64,000 nt of DNA from Harmothoe impar. Its lineage: Eukaryota; Annelida; Polychaeta; Phyllodocida; Polynoidae. Location of the stretch: NCBI GenBank assembly GCA_947462335.1, contig OX381717.1, positions 14,933,166 through 14,997,165 of the forward strand, given 5' to 3'. Below the pieces are notes generated by a model, which was not told where the DNA came from, made no database searches, and saw only the letters and a list, made by a program, of their open reading frames with translations. The first letter of the stretch is position 1. Each line of letters opens with the position of its first letter. Both the position numbers and the translations under genes were made by a program. Shown piece after piece: positions 33,777 to 44,334 of the stretch.

Positions 33777-36700
33777 ATGGAGGAGCAGTACACCCCCGGT
33801 GAGGGCCTCCAATCCGACGAGATAGATCTGTTCGGGATGGACGATGGCCAATTCGACAACGCTCATGAGTCGGATAATGAATCCGCCTCTGAATCCACCG
33901 GGAGTGCGGTTACCGTTCGTGTGGCGGGGATTGGCTCCTATTCGACGGCTGATCGGGACAGCATGGCCATGCCACCCCCGGCTACAGTCAACCTAGGGCC
34001 GTTGCCGTTGCGCAATGTCCCAAAACGTGTTGCTTCGAAAGACATAGACAATTCGACGTCAACCCGGCTTAATGCAGCAGGAGATGAGGAAGAGGACGAG
34101 ATGCCGGAGTTGGAAGAGGTAAGCCAGAAATTGCCTATCCATGCAGTATCTGACGAAGAGATGGAGGACTTCGTACGAAAATCGCTGGCCCAGCAACAAC
34201 TCATGGAGGTGCTGGAGTGCGACCCGCCGTTCGACACCTCGCTGAAGCTCCATCCCACACTCATGTCGATGGTGCTAGACAAGCTGGAGGAACATGGATT
34301 CGACCACCATGAGGGTACTTGGCTAGAGAGTTACGAAGGAGCCATCCAGGGAGCATATAAAAACGAGATCTTTGAAAAAATCCTACTGCGATGTGGTACG
34401 AACTTTCGGCATCTCCAGCAAGCCAAGGCTATGGAGGAAGCAGTGCCCTCAAGTGATTGGAGCACGACCAGTACGAAGGGGAAGAAAAAGAAATTTACCA
34501 AGACCAAAGGTAGTCGTAAAACTTCCAACACTAGTACTCCTCCAGATACTCCGCCTATGTTCGAGGTATCCGAACCTGCCCCAGTTCAGTCCGAGTGCTC
34601 TTCGAGTACTTCCCAGTCGGCTTCAACGTCATTCGAAGAACCAACTACTACCACCGGGACTACTGAGTCTCCATCCGAATCTCTTCCGAAAGCTCCGGGA
34701 CCTTTACCAGTCCCATTCGAAGGAGACTCGGCTGTCGTGGAGTTGGCTCCGCGGGAGATCCATTCGGATACCTCAGGATCAGTTGAGCAGGAAGCTCGTT
34801 ATGCTCAGGTGGTCAGAGAATCCGATGAACTCAGGGCAGCCAATGAACAGTTACGGCTAACTCTGGAAGCTATGCAAACTGCCCCCAGAACGCCGATGAC
34901 TCGAGCCCAGTCCCGTAAGAACCCCAATCCACAACAAAAAGGACGGTCCTTATCCGACGCTTCGGATATGGAGGAGGTCCCCTTCGAACTTCCAAAGAGC
35001 CAGAAACGGAAGGCGAAGAAGAGTGAGGCACGACAGCCCTGTGTACCTCATCCTTCGCCTCCCCAAACTACTGCGATTAATATGTCCCCAACCGTGAGGC
35101 TGGTGGACGTAGTATCCGGTACGGCCTCTACCCCTTCGACGCCTCCTAGGGCACCCACCCGGACGCATTCGACCCCTCCAGCAACTCCGACCAAGACTCC
35201 AGTGCAGGTCGAGGTGCCTGCATCTCCGTCCACGTCCTCCGAGTCAGGGCATTCGAGCACGCCACCAGTGGTTTCGTCGCCCCCTCCAGCTGCAGGGGCA
35301 GGTGCCTCGGCAGACGTTCCAGGTTCTCGGGTGGAGGACATGATTTGGCGCAATGCCAGCGGGGGCTTCAAGAAATTTAGGCCCGAGTGCATGGAACACT
35401 GCAAGCGATCGAGGGAGATGTATTCGTGTCCCAAAGAAACGGACCATGAAGGATTGTCTGATGACGAAGAATGGATGAGATCCAATATGGGTTCACCCAG
35501 TTCCTGGTCATGGACAGAAAACTGGTTCGGTCGGCTGCTGGATCGAAAACAGTTCCCCGAGACCTACTACAACCATGAGGGCCGCCCCAAAATACGATGG
35601 GCGATGGCCCGGTACAAGGAAGGGGTAAGGGAGGATTGCCCATTCGATTCCTGTCGCAGCTACTACGTACACGAGGACCGCCCCATGCCTACTCGTCTTC
35701 GATTCATGCGACATCTCGTGGAAAAGCACATGCACCACCGTGCGATGTATGTCTGCGCTGATACTGGCAAGGCAAACAAAAGGTGTTCGGGAATGTGGAC
35801 CCCTCGAAGAGGCAGAATGATCGAGCACCTGATACAATGTCATGGCCAAGCCATGATGTTGGCCAGAAAGAACGTTGGAGATCTCCATGCATCACTGGTA
35901 GCAGGCCTGGACAAAGTAAAGTTCGAAACCATCACGATTGAGACCTTCCAATTCGGAAAGGTCCAGTTAACCCGGAATTCGAAGCAGTCAGCTGTCTTCC
36001 AGCGTACAGATCGACGTGGTCGACTGGACCTGAACGACACCTTGTACAAGGAGTTGTACGACTGGAGAGCGGCCAACCCCCTTCCAGGGAAACGAAGTGA
36101 GAACAGGAGTCCAGCCACTTCCGAACCTGACTGTAAAAAGGTCAAATCGGAGGTTCCGGCTCCAAGAGCTCCAACTGCAGCACGAGGGCGCGCGACAAAG
36201 ATTGAGCACCGGTCCCCACTGAAGGACTTGCGTCCTAACTATGGTCCGGACTTCTCAGCCCCCAAGGGTCGTTCCCAGCTGCAAACCCTTCGTCCTCTGA
36301 CCCCTGGTAACCTGGCTAGTAGGGCTGAGTACCCTTCAATGGACTTTCCTGGTCCGGAGGTACAGACTGAGAAGGATCCGTACAAAAATCTCCCTACGGG
36401 CATCTCTGTAAGGGATGCCATCCGCCAACCGGACTCACGGGACGTGGAGATGGCGGATTCGGATCACTTTGTGCTGCCTGGGAAAAAGGACTTGGTGGTG
36501 ACGACCACCAACCTCACTCCTCGGGCAGAAGATAAGGTGAAACCAAAGGCTGACAGTTCTACAAAGTCGGTGGGGCGTAAAACCCCTGCTACTAGTGCGG
36601 ATTCAACATCCATGAAAACTGAGCCTGTGGTGGACTCGGTTCCAGTGACCACTTCGAACCCAGTTACCACCACACCAACGACAACTACTGGAGGAGGGAA

Positions 36701-37283
36701 AGCAGCAACTGTTGCAGCCACCCTACTCACCACCACTACCACCACTGCCACTGTGCCCTATAAGCCCAACGTTCGTGAGGAACCGGCAGTGGATCCAAAC
36801 CAGTGGTATGACCTGATGATAAGTGGTGAAAACATTCGGCCGAGGGTACAGATTCCGAAGGACTACTTCGAGCCTCCGAAGGCTCCGGATGCAGTGCTGC
36901 ATAAGGAGCTATACGAACGATGGTTGCAGAAACACCTGGCTGGCATGCAACGATATGCAGCCGGTGTGGCAAGAGCATCAGCCGACTATGCCATCACCAT
37001 GCAGGGCAAGGAGGTCGAAAGGCTGAGGAAGATCTTCGAACAACAACGGATTGACGAACAATCGGAGCCAGATAAGGTGATCGAACTCACCAAGCAGCTG
37101 GCACAATCGAAGAAAGAACTCTCAACAGCTCGTTGTCTGCAGAAAGCTGCAGAAGACACTCTGGACGATCAGGCCAAAACTATGAAGGCGCTGAACGTTA
37201 AGTTCATTCGGGTATTCGGGATAGGACTCACCCAATGGAGTGGGTCACTCGAAGAACTCCAGAGCTTAGTGAAGGACTTATAA
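33777..37283 (+). CDS. ORF3 of element 2: 1168-aa zinc-motif protein in env position
   Basis: ATG in context GCGATGG, uninterrupted to 37283. The N-terminal ~500 residues are acidic and Ser/Pro/Thr-rich. A conserved core starts near residue 575 (WSWTENWFGRLLDR). C621-C626 (CPFDSC) with RHLVEKH forms one C-x4-C-x19-H-x4-H motif; CADTGKANKRC with EHLIQCH forms a second, C-x9-C-x13-H-x4-H. A Ser/Thr-rich region follows, then a predicted coiled coil and a conserved end, KFIRVFGIGLTQW. The same modules occur in element 1 ORF3. No signal peptide or membrane segment, so not an envelope. DNA binding is inferred from the zinc motifs and the word pattern of the element; no known family was recognised. 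Confidence 0.9.
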   Translation: MEEQYTPGEGLQSDEIDLFGMDDGQFDNAHESDNESASESTGSAVTVRVAGIGSYSTADRDSMAMPPPATVNLGPLPLRNVPKRVASKDIDNSTSTRLNAAGDEEEDEMPELEEVSQKLPIHAVSDEEMEDFVRKSLAQQQLMEVLECDPPFDTSLKLHPTLMSMVLDKLEEHGFDHHEGTWLESYEGAIQGAYKNEIFEKILLRCGTNFRHLQQAKAMEEAVPSSDWSTTSTKGKKKKFTKTKGSRKTSNTSTPPDTPPMFEVSEPAPVQSECSSSTSQSASTSFEEPTTTTGTTESPSESLPKAPGPLPVPFEGDSAVVELAPREIHSDTSGSVEQEARYAQVVRESDELRAANEQLRLTLEAMQTAPRTPMTRAQSRKNPNPQQKGRSLSDASDMEEVPFELPKSQKRKAKKSEARQPCVPHPSPPQTTAINMSPTVRLVDVVSGTASTPSTPPRAPTRTHSTPPATPTKTPVQVEVPASPSTSSESGHSSTPPVVSSPPPAAGAGASADVPGSRVEDMIWRNASGGFKKFRPECMEHCKRSREMYSCPKETDHEGLSDDEEWMRSNMGSPSSWSWTENWFGRLLDRKQFPETYYNHEGRPKIRWAMARYKEGVREDCPFDSCRSYYVHEDRPMPTRLRFMRHLVEKHMHHRAMYVCADTGKANKRCSGMWTPRRGRMIEHLIQCHGQAMMLARKNVGDLHASLVAGLDKVKFETITIETFQFGKVQLTRNSKQSAVFQRTDRRGRLDLNDTLYKELYDWRAANPLPGKRSENRSPATSEPDCKKVKSEVPAPRAPTAARGRATKIEHRSPLKDLRPNYGPDFSAPKGRSQLQTLRPLTPGNLASRAEYPSMDFPGPEVQTEKDPYKNLPTGISVRDAIRQPDSRDVEMADSDHFVLPGKKDLVVTTTNLTPRAEDKVKPKADSSTKSVGRKTPATSADSTSMKTEPVVDSVPVTTSNPVTTTPTTTTGGGKAATVAATLLTTTTTTATVPYKPNVREEPAVDPNQWYDLMISGENIRPRVQIPKDYFEPPKAPDAVLHKELYERWLQKHLAGMQRYAAGVARASADYAITMQGKEVERLRKIFEQQRIDEQSEPDKVIELTKQLAQSKKELSTARCLQKAAEDTLDDQAKTMKALNVKFIRVFGIGLTQWSGSLEELQSLVKDL

Positions 37284-38159
37284 GCTAACTTGGGTGTTCG
37301 GCTGTTCGATTGTGTGATTGAGGACTTGTGCATATGATGCTTCGATGATACTGTAATAATTGTGTTGTTATTATAAAACATCCATGATTAAGGTCATGAT
37401 TCGAAGGTAAACATACGCCAGGTGTAAAATGCATAATTGTCAAGAAATGTCTTCGTTGTCTAAAAAAAAAAAAGAGAAGGGTGTTCATACTTTAAGTAGT
37501 ATAACTTATTTTCTTTTTGGACATAACAACTGGTATTCGGATTTCGAGAGTATATCTATTTTAAAGATATAAAGTCACATATCGGTTGCCTCATATGGAG
37601 GCTAATATTACTACATTCCTTGGTTATAAGAGTTAATGTCACAACTATGTTGGTTCCAAGTATTTTATATAATTCCAATAGTTCACGTAATTACCTCTCC
37701 AGGGACGGTTCGCCCACATAAATATTTTCGAGCCATTACTTCTGTGTCATTCCGTCCTAAAAAAGTCACATATTGTGCAATCTTAACTTACCTTAAAATG
37801 ATTAATGTAGTAACCAATATTGTATCTCAACGAAAACCATACAGAACTGTGATCACTATAGTTAGAAATAGTATAGAACATATATATTCGTATATATTCA
37901 TATCTTTATTAAAGATGGATACTCACGTATCTATCTTGTCGTTATAGTGTTGGATCTGTAAGATCCCTGTTTTGTACATAGAGATGTAAGTGTTGTTTGG
38001 TGTAACAGGTAAAATCTAAAAATCTTTAATTGTACTTTCTACATGTATGTGTAAAAACGTATATCGTACCCCGGTATTGTCATCATGTACACTGATATTA
38101 TTCTCCCATATTCGAGTATATTATATTATATCAGATGTATTTCGACCCTTGTTATAATC
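37284..38159 (+). other. 3' untranslated region of element 2
   Basis: About 0.9 kb without a gene, AT-rich. It still has about seven TTCGA words, a density like that of the coding part, which argues that the word is not a codon effect. Confidence 0.75.
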
Positions 38160-38171
38160 TGGTGGGGGTGA
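38160..38171 (+). promoter_or_regulatory. Polypurine tract, element 2
   Basis: TGGTGGGGGTGA directly precedes the 3' LTR. Confidence 0.75.
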
Positions 38172-38692
38172 TGTAGGGGCACGAATAATACGTGTACATA
38201 TAAGGTCCGTGGAGTCAGAGCGGTAAGTGCCTCCAATGGACACTAGGTGGCAACACTTAAGCCATGTCCTTTCGGTTATCCGGTAGCGGAGCCGGGCAGG
38301 GCACTCCAGACGGCGCTACGGAGGAGTGCCACGTCGACACTGCTTGGTCCGCGCTCAGGGCATATAAGAGGCCGAGGTTGGCTACCTCACCAGTTCGTCC
38401 TAGGACGAGCTCTGACCCACACCTTTCGTACCTTCGCTTTGACAGGGGCACCTACACCCCTCCCACGTTATGGACTCTGCACCAGCCATGCTGGCACAGG
38501 GCTTAACTGTCCGGTATCGCTAATGCTTCGAACTATCGATAGAATCCTGTGTGTCTTCGAATGGTTGAAAGACCAAGTGAACCGAGTGGAAAACCTTCGT
38601 GTACTTTTGAGGCTGTGATTGAATAAAAACCTGTTGCATTCAAACCGAATTTGGAACCTGTGTTCGTGTTGTACGCATATGAAACCCCTACA
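38172..38692 (+). repeat. 3' LTR of element 2
   Basis: 521 bp copy of 26247-26767. One of the few differences turns the TATA box into CATATAAG, which would matter if this copy drove transcription. Confidence 0.96.
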
Positions 38693-39484
38693 CTACAAAA
38701 GAGACATTTAACGTGTTTACCCTCAGGCTGCATTCCATGTAGTCTGCCACATCTGGCACTACTGCGCCAGACAGCAGCTACATAGGGATCCTATGGTGGG
38801 AATAAACAGGGTGTTGTTCTCATCGTTATGATCACTACTCTGTTTACAGTTGCGACTTCACTCTCCTAATATATTCTCTCAGAGGGTTCTGGCTGACAAC
38901 TTTAGGGTAGGCTAGCTCACCCATTGTAGGACGCTTTGATATTATATTTAACGGAGAAGATTATATGGCAATGTACTATGGCATTTAGTCCTATATATTT
39001 CTTACAGTTCTATTATTATCTAATTTTAGCGCCATGCATAAGGCAAAAATAATGGCGGACAACAGTGATTTCTTTTGCCTCTTGTTGCCATGCACTCTAA
39101 GTGAGAGTATTTCTATTCTATCCTATAATGGGTGTTGTCTTTCTTTTTATGTGAATCAAATATTGAGAATACTTTGATTGGGAGATTAATTGTTATATAT
39201 GTGTCCCTGAAAATATTTTTCCAATCAAAATAGAGGTACCAGTCGAGTTAGCTAGGACTTGCTAATTGGTTCATAGCCTGAAATCTTACTTCATCTGGTA
39301 CCCTAGCTGAAGCAGTCAATAATTGAGAGTGTCTAACCAGCAAAAGAGTAACCCATTTTTACATTATAGGGTGATAGAAAAGGAATAGATCTCCACCTGA
39401 AGTTAGGTTGAAAAGAGGGTAGATATAATTGACACATAACCATAAACTTATGCTGATTGTGTTTGCTCTGTTTACAAACACCAG

Positions 39485-39568
39485 GTTTGGACACGCCACC
39501 TTCAGCAGCCGGGGCCTGGTGAGGTTACTGACCAGCCTCAGCAAGAACAAGGTCATGGAGTGGCTCAG
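39485..39568 (+). CDS. LRR exon 7 (84 nt)
   Basis: Acceptor CAAACACCAG, donor GTAGGT, 84 nt and in phase with exon 6 across retroelement 2. It encodes an LRR ending LVRLLTSLSKNKVMEWL. Confidence 0.86.
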
Positions 39569-41054
39569 GTAGGTAAATAACCTGATAACTGCAGCACTTC
39601 AAAGTGCATGCTGGATGATATTGTAGAGTCACATATATTATATCTTGCACAAAATAAAATCCTTTAAGAGCAACCGGAGCCTTCGTGTACACATATGTCA
39701 AGTGCTATATCGGAACTGGCACAATTCAGGAACTGGGCAGATTAGGAATTCCTACTTAGTGCAATAGTTCCGGAATTACGCAGGGCTTCTGTCAGTATAA
39801 CAGAATCTACAGAGAGGTGCCATCTAGTGTATGTTGTGTACACTACCTCTCTGTAGAGTAATGCAAAGATGATCACAGATTTTTAGTTGCACACCTTGCC
39901 ATGGTACCCTATAGCCTACTCACTCTCCAAAATGAGGTCTTGTTAAAACCTGTGCTTTAAGATGACTGAGGGATGTAGGAGCTTTGTGCCCCCCCCCCTG
40001 TTACAATTAATGCATACATAATCGAACTGTCCTATGTGCACCCATCATGTATATCATTTTAGTGAAAACAGCAGACTGCATGGTGAAGCTACAATACCCA
40101 AATCTCTATAGTGTAGTGGAATGTCGGCTACCAACCCCCCCCCCCCCCCCCCCACCTTCACCTGCTCTGGCGACACAAGCCCTACTCTACATACTCTACA
40201 AAGGGCATGAATGCAACCTTTGAAAGTACCTAAACATGTTTTTTGCCCACCTGCTCCTGTGAGCTGCTGGATGCTTTAAGGTATGGTAGCTTAACCTAGA
40301 GTCAACCATGTACCTTGACATATCCACCTTAATTATGCAGTCATTCATGCATGGTATTGTCTCTAATTGTTTTTTGGTGGAAATAGTAACACTAACAGTG
40401 TATTGTGGTACACAATAAGAAGGCTTATCATGCATGAATGACTATACAATCAAGGTGAACATCTCAAGGTACGTGGTTGACTCCAGGTCAAGCCAAAGGT
40501 CAAGCTACCATATAGCTTGTTTTGTTAAGTGCTGCCATGTTATGCCAGATGAATGTTTGTTTTTCTTTATAATACATATAAACCCTCCCCCTACACACAC
40601 ACGCATACACACCCACACAAAGGAAATAAATTTGTGGAATTTTATTTTTGACATTGAGGGAAAAGGGGGGGGGGTGGTGAGGAGGATGGCGAGATATGGA
40701 GGCGGGGAGGGGTGGTGGTGGAAAGGACATTAAGGTAAGTGATATGGAACATGAGGAGGGGGAGTGATGGAGGAGAGAGTGAAAGTTCTTACCCTAACAG
40801 TTACATGTAGGTATCCCCCCCCCCCCACAAAGCACATGAGGTATATTCCTAAACTGTGCAACTTCCATTCCTGCACATGAACAGGGTGGGGTAGTTCTTT
40901 ACAACTTCCGATATTGCGTAATACGACATAATACATAGAATGGGAGCTCTACCAAGCAGCGATTTGATGAAATGATCTTCTGTCCACTTTCAATATAATA
41001 CTGATATAGCCACCAGCATGGCAAGACACTTTATTGCCATGAATTACATTACAG
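39569..41054. other. Intron after LRR exon 7
   Basis: No exon found. It contains C runs (near 39990 and 40137-40153), an inverted-repeat unit at 40284-40510 and a purine-rich stretch (40660-40780). Confidence 0.5.
40284..40510. mobile_element. Inverted-repeat unit (MITE-like)
   Basis: Arms of about 75 bp: GGTAGCTTAACCTAGAGTCA..CATTCATGCATG and its complement CATGCATGAATG..GGTCAAGCTACC. Arms diverged by several bases. Confidence 0.6.
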
Positions 41055-41138
41055 CTTCTACAACGTGCCCCTCACCGATGCTGTACTAGGAGACGTCTGC
41101 AGGCTACTGGAGGTGAACCCCACATTAACAGAACTGAG
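41055..41138 (+). CDS. LRR exon 8 (84 nt)
   Basis: Acceptor TTACATTACAG, donor GTAAGA, 84 nt and in phase. It encodes an LRR ending VCRLLEVNPTLTEL. Confidence 0.87.
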
Positions 41139-41368
41139 GTAAGATCTTACTGTCACCACTCTGAGTTATTTAAATGGTTCTGATTGTAGGGGTAGCATTG
41201 ACTCTGTCAGTTGGTACTTGCTTTTTCTTTGATGGAATTGTTCAGATATATGATCTAGTAATGTTCAGCAGAATTTCAGACAGTGAGATGATGCAACATT
41301 CGTAGGAATTAATTAAATCCTATATCCCATTGCCAATCAACTAACAGTTTTTTTATTCTGAATTGCAG

Positions 41369-41449
41369 CATCAACTCCGAGAAGCTAACTGACACTGGAG
41401 TAACTACACTTCTCGAAAGCATAATTGAAAATACCACTCTGCAGAAGCT
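41369..41449 (+). CDS. LRR exon 9 (81 nt)
   Basis: Acceptor GAATTGCAG, donor GTAAGT. At 81 nt it is one codon short of the usual unit but keeps phase. It encodes LTDTGVTTLLESIIENTTLQ, a typical LRR. Confidence 0.87.
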
Positions 41450-41765
41450 GTAAGTTGATTCTCTGAGAATGTCATTCAGTGCTTACTATTTTGCTTTTGA
41501 ATATTTCATTGGCAAGGGTTATTGTTGAAAAACTGTGAAAAGGTTGTAAAATACGTTTACAACATCTCTCTGACGTCTCTGGTAATGATGAAGTTATATA
41601 TAAGGAATTTTAGATATAATTTCATCAGAAGAGAACATTGCATCACTCATAAACAATGTACAAGGTTTGTCATAACAGCTTATTTATATATCATGGCCTC
41701 CATCACATTCTTGTTATTATCTCCTTCAGTATTATCAATGTCCATGTTTCCACGTCATATTTCAG

Positions 41766-41849
41766 TGACCTTATTGGCTCAGTGAGGGATATATCAATGA
41801 CGCATCTGGCCAGCTATCTTAAGGATAATGACAGTCTGGAACAGCTGGA
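41766..41849 (+). CDS. LRR exon 10 (84 nt)
   Basis: Acceptor TCATATTTCAG, donor GTAAGT, 84 nt and in phase. It encodes ISMTHLASYLKDNDSLEQL. The next intron holds the 101-bp direct repeats with a hammerhead-like core. Confidence 0.87.
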
Positions 41850-41890
41850 GTAAGTTTATATTATTTATTCCATTAGTAGCCATTTACAAA

Positions 41891-42249
41891 TAAGTTTAAA
41901 AAATATATGCTGCACAAGGTGGGTTGTATCAGTATCAAAGCCAATGACATGCACGGCAAACAGTTTATGTACCCCTCATCAGTATTAACCATCCTGAAGT
42001 AGACTAATGAATTTAGTCGAAACGTCGATATCAATCAACTAAAACCACCAACTCAACTTTATTTTCTCGACCTTGTACATATTCTCAGCAATAAAATTCC
42101 ACATAATTGTATAAGACTGTGTCTGGTTTTTTGTGCATTCAACCACCTTAAGTTTAAAAAATATATGCTGCACAAGGTGGGTTGTATCAGTATCAAAGCC
42201 AATGACATGCACGGCAAACAGTTTATGTACCCCTCATCAGTATTAACCA
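41891..42249 (+). repeat. 101-bp direct repeats flanking a hammerhead-like core
   Basis: Positions 41891-41991 and 42149-42249 are essentially identical. Between them lies CTGAAGTA, a GACTAA/TTAGTC stem and GAAAC (41994-42023), close to a hammerhead core but with one catalytic-loop change. The layout recalls tandem pLTRs of Penelope-like elements. Confidence 0.6.
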
Positions 42250-42630
42250 ATGATATAAATCTCTCTGTGTTTGTCTTTAAATTATTTGTTCATAAAAGAT
42301 ATATCTACTACTGTATACTGTCTACGGGCATCATCTTGGCTCAAAGCATGAATGCAGGACTGGTGGATTAGCTGCCAGAGTCCTTTCAAAATCACCAAGT
42401 GCAACAAATATACGTCATAAACTCAATGAACTACATTCATGCATCCTGGCAGCTATATGGATAGTCGATTAACATATTATGCAGCCCTAAAATTGCTACA
42501 ATATTCAATCTAAGCACAATCATCCAGTACTATGAAAGACCCCTCCATGTTGATATCTGGATGACATGCTAAAGGCATAGCAAATTAAAAAGACTAAACC
42601 ATATTACAATGCGCCTACTTTATTTGACAG

Positions 42631-42708
42631 GGCTCATGAGTTGACAAATGACAACATGCGGTGGTTGATCCAAGAACTTGTCAAGCTGAAGGACGTCAAG
42701 GAAGCCAT
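42631..42708 (+). CDS. LRR exon 11 (78 nt)
   Basis: Acceptor TATTTGACAG, donor GTAAGT, 78 nt and in phase. It encodes ELTNDNMRWLIQELVKLKDV. It is shorter and more degenerate than the others, as expected for a last LRR or cap. Confidence 0.82.
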
Positions 42709-43057
42709 GTAAGTTTTCAGCTTTGTTATCTAGATACAATTAATCCTAACTGTCTAGGGAGCAGGAGGGAATGTATTGGAAGGAGACACTGTCCTTGGGT
42801 GTATCAAATAGCATGTGCAATAAGGACATTTACCATTAATTAAATTGGTCCCATCTTCCCAACATCCTGCACAGCCTCTCTATATTTTTCTCAAGTTGCA
42901 TATATGTGTGTCTTTCCTCTAAAACTCCCTCTCTGATTTCTAGAATTGATTATATCCATAGTCTGGCTATTGTACTTCATGTGTACCACTTTTCAATGAC
43001 ACCCTGAGATATGCACAACAGGTAGCATTTGTTGAGAGATATAATTCTCTGTTTAAG

Positions 43058-43117
43058 GTTTGATGGAAAGACCATGGAACTTAAAGCTAAACTGTCCGGC
43101 CAGGAGCATGGTGCATG
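43058..43117 (+). CDS. Post-LRR exon (60 nt)
   Basis: Acceptor TCTGTTTAAG, donor GTGAAT, 60 nt in the same phase (1 + 19 codons + 2). It reads FDGKTMELKAKLSGQEHGA with Trp split over the junction. Joining directly to the exon at 54796 keeps the frame. No known domain was recognised. Confidence 0.55.
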
Positions 43118-44334
43118 GTGAATATAAGCTTCTGCATTTCTTCTTTTTTCCTTGTATAGATACTGAAACTGACATCCATGTGACAAGGAATTACCCTTTC
43201 CCTGTTTGTCACGTGTCTATTGTTATGTGGAAATCGGTGTCCATTATGGACATTAGAGTTCCTTCACTATGACATTAAAATCAAGCACTGACAGGCAGAA
43301 TGAACATTCGTCATGGGATTTTCAAGGAGCAAATATTGCTACAGGTACAAATACAAGCGTGGAGAACCATCTGTAGCTTAAGGTGGCAAATACCAACTAC
43401 CAAACAACCAATATGCCTCCACAGTACAATGATATATCAAGGTGAAAACCCGACCCCTACCCATGCATACACAAACGATAAAGCATACTGAATAATTCCA
43501 TGTCTGTCATACAAATATTCGCCAAAGATATAACGTCTAATAAAAAGAGTATTAACAGGTCTCCCTCATTCAAAATTCAGTCACTTCAGTTCTGGCCCTG
43601 GGCCACCAAATCTTAGGGCCCCTTAATTAGGGAGGGGGGGCTGACCCCGAGCCCCCTGCCAAAAGAAACTGTCATCATCACACTATCAGCGCTTTGTCAA
43701 AATTTAAAAAAGAACTGAAGGTGCTCAAAATTACTCAAAACAAACTCTGATAAATTTATTCTTTTAAATAAAAAAAATTTTGCTATGATAATACCGTCAT
43801 TGGACAGTCTTTGAATCATCATTGAACCATCATTGGACCGTTATTGGACTTTCATTGGACTGTCATTGGAGCATAATTGCTCAAATCCCCCCATAATGAA
43901 CTCTCGGAATTCGGGCTGACGCAACAGCGTATACCTCAAATGAGCATTGTCATTGTACAGAAGCGACTATAAGCTTCCCGATGATACCAAGCATGTTTAG
44001 GTACTATGTAATTACACCTTTCAGGTGTCGCTCAGTTTCTAACTTAAATCATATATATAGTTTTGATTTTTTTTTGTATTTTGGGAAATGGCCTAGAACA
44101 TATTCAAAGGTGAAAAAGGTAGGCCCCCTAGCCATAGGGGAGCCCTCGGTCCAGGTGGCCTACACTCCCGAGGATTAGGACCTACACTAAGGCGACAACA
44201 CATGGCATAAGGTGGCATTAGTGAGAAACCCCTTTCTTCAGGTCCATGTCTTCAGCTACAGTTGTTGAGATAGTCCAAAGCGTTGGACAGAATTGACTTA
44301 CCAAACACGGTTTTGGAGACAATTAAACTCTAAA
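43118..44334. other. Intron after the post-LRR exon
   Basis: No coding exon seen. It contains a short tandem array of CATTGGAC-type words (43796-43870). Confidence 0.5.
43796..43870 (+). repeat. Degenerate CATTGGAC tandem array
   Basis: CATTGGAC, CATTGAAC, CATTGGACC, ATTGGACT and CATTGGACT recur every 10-14 bases. Confidence 0.6.

Larger units (their letters stand above)
26247..38692 (+). mobile_element. LTR retrotransposon 2 (Ty3/gypsy type), full-length, three long ORFs
   Basis: Two 521-bp LTRs bound a 12.4-kb + strand element. CTAC occurs directly outside both ends (26243-26246 and 38693-38696). Layout: LTR, tRNA-His-type primer site, gag, pol in the -1 frame, promoter-like block, ORF3, 0.9 kb untranslated, polypurine tract, LTR. 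All three frames are open. The element is unusually dense in TTCGA (about 85 sites on either strand by eye). It is inserted in sense in an intron of the host ROCO gene. Confidence 0.96.

Noticed and set aside
33777..37283. ORF3 as an envelope gene
   Set aside because: No signal peptide, membrane helix or cleavage site; zinc motifs and acidic/Ser-rich regions instead.
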